Positions 49,362 through 59,122 of a stretch of DNA of 64,000 nt are shown here, one piece after another; the first letter of the stretch is position 1, and the number at the start of each line of letters is the position of its first letter. A model generated the notes under the pieces. The model was given only the letters and a program-made list of their open reading frames with translations. It did not search any database and had not been told where the DNA came from. The stretch is from assembly GCA_928212115.1 (NCBI GenBank), contig CAKMRJ010005634.1, positions 119,572,852 through 119,636,851 of the forward strand. Direction: 5' to 3'. Source of the stretch: Lactuca virosa (taxonomy: Eukaryota; Streptophyta; Magnoliopsida; Asterales; Asteraceae). The position numbers and the translations under genes are program-made.

Positions 49362-49499
49362 ACCTTTGAAAGACTTGATATATCCACAAATAAACTTTTG
49401 GGTCCCATTCCTTCCTCTATGTTTTCACTATTATCTATTCAGTATCTTGATTTAGGCAACAATCAATTCAGTGGAGCATTAGCTGCAAACTTAACATGA
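49362..49499 (+). pseudogene. Leucine-rich-repeat receptor-like gene fragment
   Basis: The frame reads FERLDISTNKLLGPIPSSMF, then LDLGNNQFSGALAANLT, then TGA at 49497. The LxxLxLxxNxxxGxIP spacing is that of extracellular LRRs in plant receptor-like proteins. Only about two repeats are present, with no signal peptide, kinase or membrane segment. Its place between inverted arms suggests capture by a DNA transposon. Confidence 0.65.
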
Positions 49500-49904
49500 A
49501 ACAAAAATCTAGGGTTTGTTGTAGATGTTTCTAATATTCTTTTAATCTAATACATGATCCTGTTCTTTTGATTTAACTTCTTTGAGCCATGGATATGGCG
49601 ATCCCGTTACATGTGAAATTAACATTGATGGGAAGGTTTGGACGGGTATTGAAGTCATAGATGATGATCCATCATCTTGAAATTAGATAGTGGGTGGTGG
49701 TGGTGGTGGTGAGTGGAAAAGTGATTGCAATAGCTGGTGGTGGGCGGTGAGCGGTCACATTTGTGTGTATTTTCTTGATTATATTTGGATTTTATATAAA
49801 TAATTAAAAAAATAAAAACAAAGGGTATTTTTGTCATTTCACAAAACTTAACAAAATCTGTTAACAAAGTTAGTTATAAGGACCGGTTGTATGCAAGGTT
49901 TGCT

Positions 49905-50035
49905 CCGTAGGGAATATCCATGCAAAATAGGTTTCATAAGGATTATTTTATGGACAAACGAAAAACCTAAATGACCATCTGTGAAATTAAGTCTAAGTTA
50001 AAACATATATTTAGGATTTTATATGTATTTATGCC

Positions 50036-50102
<67 letters not shown>

Positions 50103-50199
50103 ATGCAGTTTTCTGCATATATTAATTATATTTTCTGCATTTATATAAGATATTAATTTGTATTTTATTTTAAAATTAAAAAAAAAACAATAACGATAA
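49905..50199. other. A/T-rich spacer
   Basis: No gene is seen here. It contains the TA microsatellite at 50039-50095. Confidence 0.7.
50039..50095. repeat. (AT)n microsatellite
   Basis: Uninterrupted TA run ending in gtgtgtg. Confidence 0.97.
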
Positions 50200-50334
50200 C
50201 GTCAATATGGATGACAAAAGCATTAGCGACGACTTGTTAAACACAAGCGACGACATTATCATCGACATGTCAATATTGGTGATGTCATTTTGTGGCGACA
50301 TTTGTAGGTAATAATTTTCTTATTTCTTGTAGTG
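50200..50334. mobile_element. CACTA-type transposon terminus (3' end)
   Basis: It ends ttatttcttgtagtg, the inverse of the CACTACAAGAAA end common in plant CACTA elements. Subterminal GCGACGAC/GGCGACA motifs repeat just inside. No partner terminus or transposase is seen, so it is a fragment. Confidence 0.55.
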
Positions 50335-50625
50335 AATATAAACCATTGAGCCCAATTTTATTTTTTTTGTACATATAACGATTTAGCCTAATTTTATTTT
50401 TTTATTTTAATTATGAAACGACTAACATACCGTTTAAATCCTATTCTTAAACTACATCTTTTGTTCGCAATGAGACTTAACCCTCAACCCCTTAGGTGAG
50501 AAACACCTATTCAACACCTTAATACCGCTATCAAATACTTTTTGGTAATTTACTTTAAATCAGTAAATATTGTATTCATTAAATAGCTTAATAAATTCGG
50601 AATTAAATCATTAAATATTGTATTC

Positions 50626-50759
50626 TAGCCCAGTGGTATCAGGTGGTCACCTCCCTTCTTGAGGTCGAGAGTTCAAGTCCCGTGGTGGACATAAGTGGAA
50701 TTAGGTGTTAATTTAGGAGTACATTATAATATTTGTATTTGCCGGTTCAAAAAAAAAAA
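50626..50759 (+). mobile_element. tRNA-derived SINE
   Basis: An RNA polymerase III A box (TAGCCCAGTGG, 50626-50636) and B box (GTTCAAGTCC, 50671-50680) at tRNA-like spacing, then a non-tRNA body and an A-run tail (50749-50759). It lacks a cloverleaf and acceptor, so it is not a tRNA gene. Flanking duplications are not clear. Confidence 0.75.
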
Positions 50760-51480
50760 CTTTTTAACACTTTGAATATAAATTCGGATTAATTAAGCAA
50801 TACCAGAAAAATACTTTTAACACTTTTGAAATTTAGACTTTACAACCCGTCTTATTTTCACCAGTTCGATAATCTCAAAGCTACATTTTTCCCGAATAAT
50901 CATATCACAAAAACACAGAAACTTATCATCTTATTCGTCTAATTTAATACTCAAATAACTTACATAATTTATTACCCGTCAAAAAGCCAAATGTTGCAAT
51001 ACCCTCCTGAAACATGTTTATGAATTAGAATATTTAAAGCAATTCATTAAAAAGTAATTTGAAAGAGATTTATGTTCTCAGTTATGATCTATCAATCTAT
51101 CTAATTTCATTTAGAAGAAAGAGGACACGGAGGATGGGTAGTTGGTATTACTTGTGTAGTGAGTTGTTAAAGGGATTGTATGTTATAACCTTACAATCCA
51201 AAATGTCCTTTTCAATTCATCACGCACAAGCCTACAAACACAATTGCAAGATAATCTCTCGGCAATTGTCGTGACAGATATATTTGTGGTTGTGTTTAGA
51301 TTTGTTTCTTTTATTTGTAAACAGATGAATTTAAACACAAATATAATCAATACCATATTACGATCATGACTTCTAAGTCAACATGAGTGATCGGTATCAT
51401 TTAAAATAACTTGATGATATAAACTTATGTGTCACTATCCTTATATTATATTTACATCAAATTATATTTGAAAATATGTG
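50760..51480. other. Non-coding spacer 3' of the XTH gene
   Basis: A/T-rich. Short frames such as 51059-51274 show no recognisable family. Nothing else is seen. Confidence 0.6.
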
Positions 51481-51496
51481 ATATTTACATATACTC

Positions 51497-51502
51497 TTTA
51501 TT
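51497..51502 (-). terminator. Polyadenylation signal of the XTH gene
   Basis: AATAAA on the minus strand, 24 bp after the stop codon at 51526-51528. Confidence 0.6.
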
Positions 51503-51525
51503 TCTCGATCATTTCATCAGCTTTT

Positions 51526-52696
51526 TCATGTGTATTTGCATTCACTAGGAACCCCTTGAGGAAATCGTTTGGTATCAGTGCAATAGTTATAAATCATGTA
51601 CTTCATTTGCACCGATTTCAGTTTTTCTAAACTTGAGCTATTCAAGGATTCTGTTATCCATGCCTCGTGAGAACATGAAGACGAAGAAGGTTGTTCGCAT
51701 ACTTGTATCCCAAAATTTCTATAGGATGCAGTAAAGGGTGCTTGGGTCCAATCTGTCTTCACAAGACCGCCTCTCGTTGCCCAATCCTCAGCGTCCCAAA
51801 GACTAGAGAAGATCCACATCGGTTGTTTATTAGGGAAAGTAATATTGTACGTTTCCAAATTCTTGAATTGTCTTATGGGAGTTCCATCAACAAACCATCT
51901 GCATTGAGTGCAAGTAACTAAAGTAAAACGATCATAAAATTAAGTAAACAAACTTATATTATGTATGAAAATTTGTACCAAAAAAACACCATTTGGCCAT
52001 CAATTTTTTTATTGTTTCCAATACATATTTGTATTCCTAAAAGTGTTTTGTGACGTCATGTGTGTCACATCCAAACCATAAGATGTTAAGAGTCGAGATA
52101 AAGAAATCATACATGATGTTTTCAGGGTTCCATAAGATAGAGTAAGTATGAAAATCCATAGTGGGGTCAAACCAAAGATAAAATTGTTGCTCTCTATTGC
52201 CTGTTCCTTGAACGAAAACATTGGTATGAAGAATATACGGATCTCCACTAAGGTTACCAAGAAATTCAAAATCAATCTCGTCATGATCAGTTGACCCGAG
52301 AGAAGACAACTGCAAACAAACCAATTTTATTAGTATTCCACAAACTTCACCTCCTCATTTTATTCAAAAAAGTAGAAGACGATAAATTAAAGACAAAAAG
52401 AAACTATATACATAAAATGAAGTGACAGTGCCAGCAGAATTGCCAGGAACGAGTTTCATCTGCATATCGATCTTTCCAAACAAATATTGGTTCTTGGACT
52501 TAAACCCTGATCCAGAAGCCTTATCTAGTGATAACGTGAGTAGTTGACCGTTATCCAAGATCTTCCCTCGTCCATCTCCCCATGTGATGTCGAATTCTTG
52601 GCTGAAGTTTCCAGTGGTTGTTGATGCCTTCGTATTCATCATAAGAAAGGAAACAACTATCGAGATTATCACAGCTTTTCGAGCCATATATAACAT
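51526..52696 (-). CDS. XTH: Xyloglucan endotransglucosylase/hydrolase (XTH), three exons
   Basis: Exons are 52696-52412, 52309-52113 and 51898-51526; both introns are GT-AG and the joined length is 855 nt (284 residues), normal for XTHs. A secretory signal peptide covers about residues 1-25. The GH16 active-site motif DEIDFEFLG is at 105-113, with Glu106 as nucleophile, Glu110 as acid/base and an N-glycosylation site NLS at 114-116. The C-terminal XET domain with paired Cys ends ECKYT. Such enzymes cut and rejoin xyloglucan in the cell wall during growth. One residue more than usual seems present just before the active site (STDHDEID). A second ATG lies three codons in. All key residues are intact, so it may be functional. 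It is the only convincing host gene here. Confidence 0.93.
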
Positions 52697-52770
52697 TTTT
52701 GGTCTTATGAATAGAAAACAAGTTTTTTCTTTTTGTGGTGTTGCTTATGAAGTTAATATATGATGTATAG

Positions 52771-52780
52771 ATTTTATATA
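52771..52780 (-). promoter_or_regulatory. TATA box of the XTH gene
   Basis: TATATAAAAT on the minus strand, 75 bp upstream of the ATG at 52696, a typical plant distance. Confidence 0.65.
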
Positions 52781-52799
52781 GTAATGGGGCTACAAGGGT

Positions 52800-53371
52800 G
52801 ATTAATGAGAGATGTGTGAATGAAAGACCACTTGAGGAGTTGGGGGTGTAAGATGAAGTGGTTGAGAAAAATACATGGGGGCTTGGTTAAGGAATATCAT
52901 TTTCTTTCAATCATTTAATTATAATTTTACATCAAAATTACATAATTATCTTTTGCATGTGACTATATTTACAACTTGATGATCCTGATTTAAATGTAAA
53001 ATTTACAACTTCATGATCTTGATTTAAATATACAATATTCTTTTTTATTAAACGTTATTATTAAAAATCCTCAAATTGTCAAACATCTTGAATTATGTCA
53101 AAATATAATTTTTTAATAAGATAAAAATTATTTTGATATTAATTTTGGTAGAAAGACAAATTTAGACAAAACAAGAGGTTTTCAGTATTAGCTATTAACT
53201 AACATTTTTTGCAGGTGGCACTGTAAAATTGGTTTTTTAGATTCTCATATAACTTAATTTTGTAACTTTCATACAATCGTTTGTAAACTTTTTTATATAA
53301 CATGATTAAAACGAGTGGCGAATCCAGAAACAAAAAACCAGGGGTTGCATTAATTTTTTTATTAGGGGTTG
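52800..53371. other. Upstream spacer of the XTH gene, A/T-rich
   Basis: No gene or clear repeat. From 53310 on it has the look of diverged repeat sequence (aggggttgca occurs near 53340 and 53364). Confidence 0.55.
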
Positions 53372-53530
53372 CACTACTAGAAAAACAATCGCTCCCGTTG
53401 GAAGTTTCCGTCACGAAATCGTCACTAAACCGACGAATTTACACTAAATTCACAATGAACAGACTTTGTGATGGACTGCCGACGGATTAGTGACGGATTT
53501 CCAACAGATTTGTGATGGATTTTCGAAAAA
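53372..53530. mobile_element. CACTA-type transposon terminus (5' end)
   Basis: It begins CACTACTAGAAAAAC and is followed by subterminal repeats such as cgtcac, gacgga and gtgacgga. No opposite terminus is seen. It differs from the terminus at 50334, so the two are not one element. Confidence 0.55.
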
Positions 53531-53931
53531 AATCAATAAATTTACATTTCACGGGAAAATTTGAGGGGTAGCCGAGGTATCCCGAGTTACATAGTAGCTC
53601 CACCTCTGTTTAAAACATTTCATATCCTTTTTTATAACTTTTTCATATACTTTTTTTATAACATTTAATATTATTTTTGTTAAAAATACTTCATATAATA
53701 GTGTAAAAAAGGTTTAAACATTGTATTAAAAATTCATAAAAGAATTATAAGCTTCTAGTTAAAACATTGTAATTGTTTTTTAAATATCTATAAAATACTT
53801 TTCTTTGAAAGCAATTGTATGATAGTGTAGAAAAAATTTAAATATTATAACCTAAGATTAAAATGGCGTATTAAAAAAATATAAAACAAGTTGTAATGTA
53901 TGGATGAATTCTAAAAAAGTCATACAAAGTT
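53531..53931. other. A/T-rich spacer before gypsy H
   Basis: Repeated ttttttataac and catataata phrases. No gene is seen. Confidence 0.6.
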
Positions 53932-54009
53932 TGTAACACTTGGAAAATTTGTAAGTTTCATATGTAATCTTTCCTTATTAAAAGTATTGCATTTTTGGTC
54001 ATTGAGCTG

Positions 54010-54814
54010 GTACGCGGGGCGTACATAGTGGTATACTTAGCGTACTAGCCCGGATTTGGATCGCGACAGTGGACCACGTACGCTGGGAGTACGTGGAGTA
54101 TGCACGGCGTACGCATGGATTAATGAAACCCTAATTTTAGGGTGTTGCACCCTATTTAAACATTGTGATAGCCTCACCAGGTCATTTTTAGACAGCCTCC
54201 ATCCCCTCTTGTCCAGAATATTGAACCCTAAGTGAGATCTTGAGAGTTTGAGCCTCAAAGTGTGATTTTTGGGTGCTTGTGAAGGAGAAGAAGAAGTGAG
54301 CCATTTGGAGTTGTGCTTGGACCTTGAAGATCTGAGATTTGTTCTTCATTTGCTTTCCTTGTGAGGTAAAAAGCTTCCACCTTGCTAATCCATGATGCTA
54401 GATCTAGTTTGGTGTCATTTTTGTGCTTTTTGAGTCCATGGTTTGGTTGTTGAGCCTCTTGATTCACTCCAGAAGTTATTGATGGTAGATCTAGGGTCCT
54501 TTAGGTCCCTTTGCCCATAAAAATGCAAGCTTTATGGTATTTGTGGTCTCATGCATGTGTTAAGTCATTTATTAAGCTCTTTTGAGCTCTAGATCCTCAT
54601 TAAGCAATGAATGCACGTAAAGTTAGCAACTTTACGTGATAAACCACCTTAAGGAAGTCAGATCTAAGTGTTGGAGTAAAGTCTTAACCGTTTAAGAGAT
54701 GAACGAGAAAGTTGGCTAATTGGTGGAGTACGTTGGGCGTACAAGCAGGTACGCTTAGCGTACAAGCCCTAAAGCGAGTATGTTGCGTGTACGAGCTGAG
54801 TACGCCCCGCGTAC
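54010..54814. promoter_or_regulatory. Phased GTACGC...GCGTAC palindromes in the gypsy H LTR
   Basis: 15-bp sites GTACGC-N3-GCGTAC start in pairs at 54010/54031 (21 bp), 54078/54098 (20 bp), 54728/54749 (21 bp) and 54778/54800 (22 bp), some with mismatches. Confidence 0.8.
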
Positions 54815-55324
54815 TCAGCAGATGGGCTTTAGACATGTAGGCTCCTCGGTGTTGGGCCATATTTAGACTCTAGATGGTTAGGGCCTTGTTAGGCCATCAT
54901 AATATCATTTTGGGCTAAGGATATTTTTTGGACCTTTGGTTGAAGGCCTATGAAGGGGGTTGGGCTTAATTTGGAAAATTGGGCCATATTTGGTCATTGG
55001 ATGATTATTTTGGAATTTGGGCTTTTTGGACATTTGAATTGGGCCTTGGCCTTGGGCCAAGTTAGGAAAAGGGTAAAAATATCTTTTTACCCTACTTTGG
55101 ACACTTAGTGTGAGTCGGGATCCAATTATTAATTGGAGGTTATTTTGTGATAGCGCGAGGATTTTCGCAGGCCAGCAGCCAGAGATCTTTCTGTGAGTTT
55201 CAGTAGTATGAGTCTTGTATGTGTATGTGCCTAGAGGATCTAAGGCACCAATGCCGACCCATGATCTGTTATGCTAGAATACTAGATGTTTGTGTGACTC
55301 TTGTATATGTATGTGCTTGTATGC

Positions 55325-55700
55325 TTACTGGGCGGGGCCCGATGGTTACTCTGTATGCTATTATCTGTTATGCTTATATGATTTGTATGTGGGCGGGGCC
55401 CGTTATGCGAGTTTGGGCGGGGCCCGCTATCTCATAGTAGCCGAGTGTGGGCGGGGCCCGAATCTCGTAGTATTATTTGAGTATAAATATGTGACTGCTT
55501 GATAGGAATAGATATACTTATTGTCTGTGTGATACTTGTATGCATGCAGTAGCAGAGTGTGGGAGGGCCCGAATCTCCTAGACAGCGGAGTGTGGGCGGG
55601 GCCCGAATCTCCTAGACAGCGGAGTGTGGGCGGGGCCCGAATCTCCTAGACAGTGGAGTATGGGCGGGGCCCGAATCTCCATGAGAGTGGACGGGGCCCG
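55325..55700. repeat. GGGCGGGGCCCG array, 34-bp units in its second half
   Basis: Early copies are spread out. From about 55553 the unit ggagtgtgggcggggcccga plus aatctcctagacag recurs every 34 bp, about four times. Confidence 0.92.
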
Positions 55701-55750
55701 TATCTCCTAGTTGCATGTTATATGTGTATGGTATGTGGTAGTTTGGGGAG

Positions 55751-55772
55751 ACTCACTAAGCTTCGTGCTTAC
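55751..55772 (+). promoter_or_regulatory. Conserved LTR hairpin module (H copy)
   Basis: actcactaagcttcgtgcttac, directly after the GC-rich array. Confidence 0.75.
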
Positions 55773-56026
55773 GGTTTTCAGTTTTGGTTTTAGGTACTTC
55801 CACTAGCAAGGGGAAGAGCTCGGGATGACTGCATGACACACACCACAGTTTATAGTCTGGGATGTTTTAGACTCTGATGTTTTGACACATGGTTTTGATA
55901 CAGTATCTTGATATGATGTTTTGGGAATACATGACTTGTGATTTTATTATGATGTTGATGAATTATGGTTTTCTTAAATGATTTTAAAACGAAATTTTTG
56001 GACCGTATTTTTGGGATGTTTCAAGT

Positions 56027-56039
56027 TGGTATCAGAGCC
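56027..56039 (+). other. Primer-binding site of gypsy H (initiator Met-tRNA)
   Basis: TGGTATCAGAGCC, three bases after the LTR end. Confidence 0.95.
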
Positions 56040-56205
56040 TTGGTTTGAGGGATTTGGACACGCTCTCGGGTGTGTCTGAACTCAAACTAAGGAATTGGTA
56101 TGACAAAATTTCTAAAGAAAATCATTTTTATAAAAAGAACTTTGAAAAGAGAAAAGAATTTTGAAAAAAGAAAAGGGTGTGGTGCATGCAATCAACCGAG
56201 CTCAA

Positions 56206-56944
56206 GTAAGTACTCCCAAATTACCCATACAAGTTTATGTTATGATATGTTTATGAGAACTGCATGCTATATTAGGACTAAGGATCTAGGAAGGATGCCT
56301 TATGTGCCTGTTATATGTGTATCAGCTTTATGAACTTCATGCTAGTACAGATGAGCCAGTGATATGATGGCCTGATTAGGATATGCTTGATTATGTTTAC
56401 TCGATGCTCGAATGCTACTTGCTTTGTGCTTTTAGGAGTCTTAGTTATCTTTTACTAACTAGTAAACGAATATGTTAAGTTACATATTGCAAGGATTAAA
56501 TAATTTCATAAGGTTAGGTCTAGCTCTATTTCGCAGCTCTTGTTTGAGTCCAACCGTTGTAGGGTAGGATCTCTCATTCGAAGAATTATCTAGTCTTAGT
56601 GATATGTAATAGTATTCGCGAGCTAGTTAGGGGGAGATAGCAGGGACTTCTTATGCAGCTGATAGCGGAGAGTGGGTTGGTGATTTCCCTAGGGCAAGCC
56701 TAGGATGAGATTAGCTTGAGAACAACAGTAGTAGTAGAAGGGACTTGGTGGAGTCAAGGCAGTTCTTGAGGAAAGTACGGATAGATGTGGAAAGTAGTAT
56801 GAGCCCGTAATACTGAAAGCAGCGGATCCATACTCGAATCAAGGATGGCTGAGATGAAAGTAGTATGAGCCCGTAATACTTGTAGTGTGTGAGATCCCTC
56901 GAGTTATGATGAGTATAATGATGTTTGTTATGGTGTATTTTCAG
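56206..56944 (+). other. Putative leader intron of gypsy H
   Basis: Donor CTCAA|GTAAGT at 56206; acceptor TATTTTCAG ends at 56944, one base before the gag ATG (56946). Same layout as gypsy F. Confidence 0.6.
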
Positions 56945-56945
56945 T

Positions 56946-57468
56946 ATGGTGACGCTACGTACTAGGCCAACAGGCACTTCAGGCACTGGTGAGGGATCAG
57001 GCTCGGGCTCTAGAGCCAGGAGCGGACGAGAGAGTTCATCTCGTCTGAGATCACACGCAACATTCTAGACCAGAATCCTGTGATCTTTTGGTTCAGTCAA
57101 GGAGGGCATCTTGGAGATACTTGATGAGAGGTTGCGTGCATTACGTACCGTGATAGCGGCCATACTAGGGGCGCGCACACTGACATTCAGGGGGTTCAGG
57201 GTTTGTGGAGCTCTCGACTATCATGGGGCTTGGGACCCTATTGCGAGTACCAGATGGTTGGCGGATGTCGCCAACGCATTCCGCACTAGCAGATGTCCCG
57301 AGGGGGACAAGGTTCGACTTGTGTCCTATCTTCTGAAGGACAGGGCACTTGATTGGTGGGAGGATGTCGGATGATCCATTGGGGATGATGCGGTTTTAGA
57401 TGCGATGACCTGAAGTGATTTTTCGGCTAGGTTCAGGGCCGAGTTTGCACCTGTGATTGAGGTGCGAC
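56946..57468 (+). pseudogene. Gypsy H gag, first part
   Basis: ATG at 56946. The opening Gly/Ser-rich stretch shifts frame near 57020-57040; REFISSEIT and then VKEGILEILDERLRAL follow. Frame 57111-57374 extends through VANAFRTSRCPEGDKVRL and LDWWEDVG to a TGA. Homology continues to FRAEFAPVIEVR, where copia I is inserted (gcgac before 57469). Confidence 0.85.
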
Positions 57469-57803
57469 TGTTGGGTTTTATGTACTCTAACATTCCTAAG
57501 GTGCACATACAACCCTAATGCTTTGGATCTAAGTTTTCTCTATTATACATGCAATAAACATTTTTCCAAAGCATGAAACCTAAACTAGCATGCAAGGTGA
57601 TATTTAAATCATAAAAACTAGTTAGAATATTACCTTGTGTAGTAGCTTGAATATATTGGCCTCAAGAAAGCTTAACACCAATAGTGTGATGCCTCAAATG
57701 GAATCACAAAAACCAAGAACAAATTAGGAGGAATATAAAGAGATTATGGAGACTCTAAAATCGGATTCTACATCTTAGTGTGTAAGGTGTCACCGATTTC
57801 AAG

Positions 57804-57874
<71 letters not shown>

Positions 57875-58270
57875 GTGTGTGTGTGTGTAGAATATCAAGG
57901 GTCATGTGTAACCCTAATCCATACACATTAGCCCATGACCCATCCATTTGATTTGGATAACCACTTGATGGATTAACCCATAAGCCCATCACAAATCAAA
58001 TCATGGATCTTTAGCCCAACTCATATGTATCATTCTAATTAGTCTCTTTTGATCACTAAATTAATTCTTAAATATATTAATACTAATTAAATAATATGAT
58101 TCCTCAATTAATATATTATACTTATAATATATTAATAAATCATAATTAACCTCTTACCCAAATATCCTTCCTAACATATTGCTTTGATGAATGCAACCCA
58201 AATAGACCATGCTACTATCGGGTCAAGTACATACCAATTATAGTTATGTGCTTAGACACCTTTTCCAACA
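57469..58270 (-). repeat. Copia I LTR (3' LTR) with (AT)n at the TATA position
   Basis: 802 bp, tgttggg to ccaaca. At the place of the TATA box it holds a TA repeat (57807-57872) followed by a TG repeat (57873-57888). Confidence 0.92.
57807..57888. repeat. (AT)n-(TG)n microsatellite
   Basis: About 33 TA units, then about eight TG units, inside the copia I LTR. Confidence 0.97.
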
Positions 58271-58284
58271 GTCTCCCACTTGGA
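58271..58284 (-). other. Polypurine tract of copia I
   Basis: The minus strand reads TCCAAGTGGGAGAC. Confidence 0.85.
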
Positions 58285-59122
58285 TAAGTCTAATAACTGT
58301 AATTGCGAATGTAACTTAAAAATCCGATTAGCAATCGTAGCTCTCAAAAAGCCGCTGACATACTCTGATGTGTCCATTAGATAAGTGATCATATAATCCT
58401 CTGTTCTACAAGATATCATGCGGACAAATACATGGAACATAGTCATACTTATTGTCCTGCAATTTGTTTCCCGATTTCCGATTTGTTTGACATAGAACTT
58501 AATTGAACACATCAATAGAGTTCTGACCGGGCCCGACACATAAGTCAAAACAAAATCATCGAGGGACCCAAGATATCGCTTTTAATCCTCTTAGGATAAA
58601 AGGAACATATAAACTTCGACTTATATGCTTGTAATAACTATTCATTGAATCATACGTAACAACACATTTTATAACATCAAGTTACTGATGCGTTTTGGCA
58701 CTATTAATGTACAATCAACAAATAATCGCCAACTCTTATATCTTGGTTTGAAGATTATATAATATTATCGTCTCACAATCACTCTTGATATATTCCATGA
58801 AGTGATATGTGAGCGTGGGTTTAGTCCAATACTCAAATCTTATTTCAATAGCACTCATGAATGTTTGTAGCAATCTTTTGCTATGTCTAACACCTTAGAC
58901 AATCATACAAAAACCCATTCATGACAGTCTTCTTTCATAACCTACTTCCAAAGTATGATCGACTATGGATAGTTTGAATAATCTTATTATTCTGGAAGTC
59001 AAAAAACATGCAAAACGAAATAATAGCAAACAACTGACATAAGACAACAACACTACTTATAAATAAAAACACCTTTTATTCAATCATCAATATGTCGATT
59101 ACATTTTGACTATTACAAGTTT

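Larger units (their letters stand above)
48604..49904. mobile_element. 1.3-kb element with 85-bp terminal inverted repeats, carrying an LRR gene scrap
   Basis: Arms at 48604-48688 and 49820-49904 are inverted copies (agcaaaccttgcatac ... gacaaaaatacccttt). Arm length and sequence style fit Mutator-like (MULE) elements. No transposase is visible. Inside are CA/CT microsatellites and a leucine-rich-repeat gene fragment. Flanks do not show a clear 9-bp duplication, so the exact ends are uncertain, and weak arm similarity may extend about 35 bp further out. Confidence 0.6.
53932..56023 (+). repeat. Gypsy H 5' LTR
   Basis: 2092 bp from TGTAACAC to GGATGTTTCA. Order: GTACGC palindromes (54010-54112), telo-box AAACCCTAA (54126-54134), TATTTAAA (54153-54160), second palindrome cluster (54728-54814), TTGGGCC-rich stretch (54830-55060), GGGCGGGGCCCG array (55325-55700) and hairpin module (55751-55772). 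Confidence 0.93.

Noticed and set aside
50626..50759. Possible tRNA gene
   Set aside because: A and B boxes are present, but no cloverleaf or acceptor stem can be drawn and an A tail follows, so SINE fits better.
52037..52324. Apparent frameshift or premature end in the second XTH exon
   Set aside because: A GT donor at 52112-52111 and an AG acceptor at 51900-51899 restore the frame and the expected VDGTPIR segment; it is an intron.
50200..53530. One CACTA transposon spanning 50200-53530 and enclosing the XTH gene
   Set aside because: The terminus at 50334 is a 3' end and that at 53372 a 5' end, so they face away from each other; their sequences also differ.
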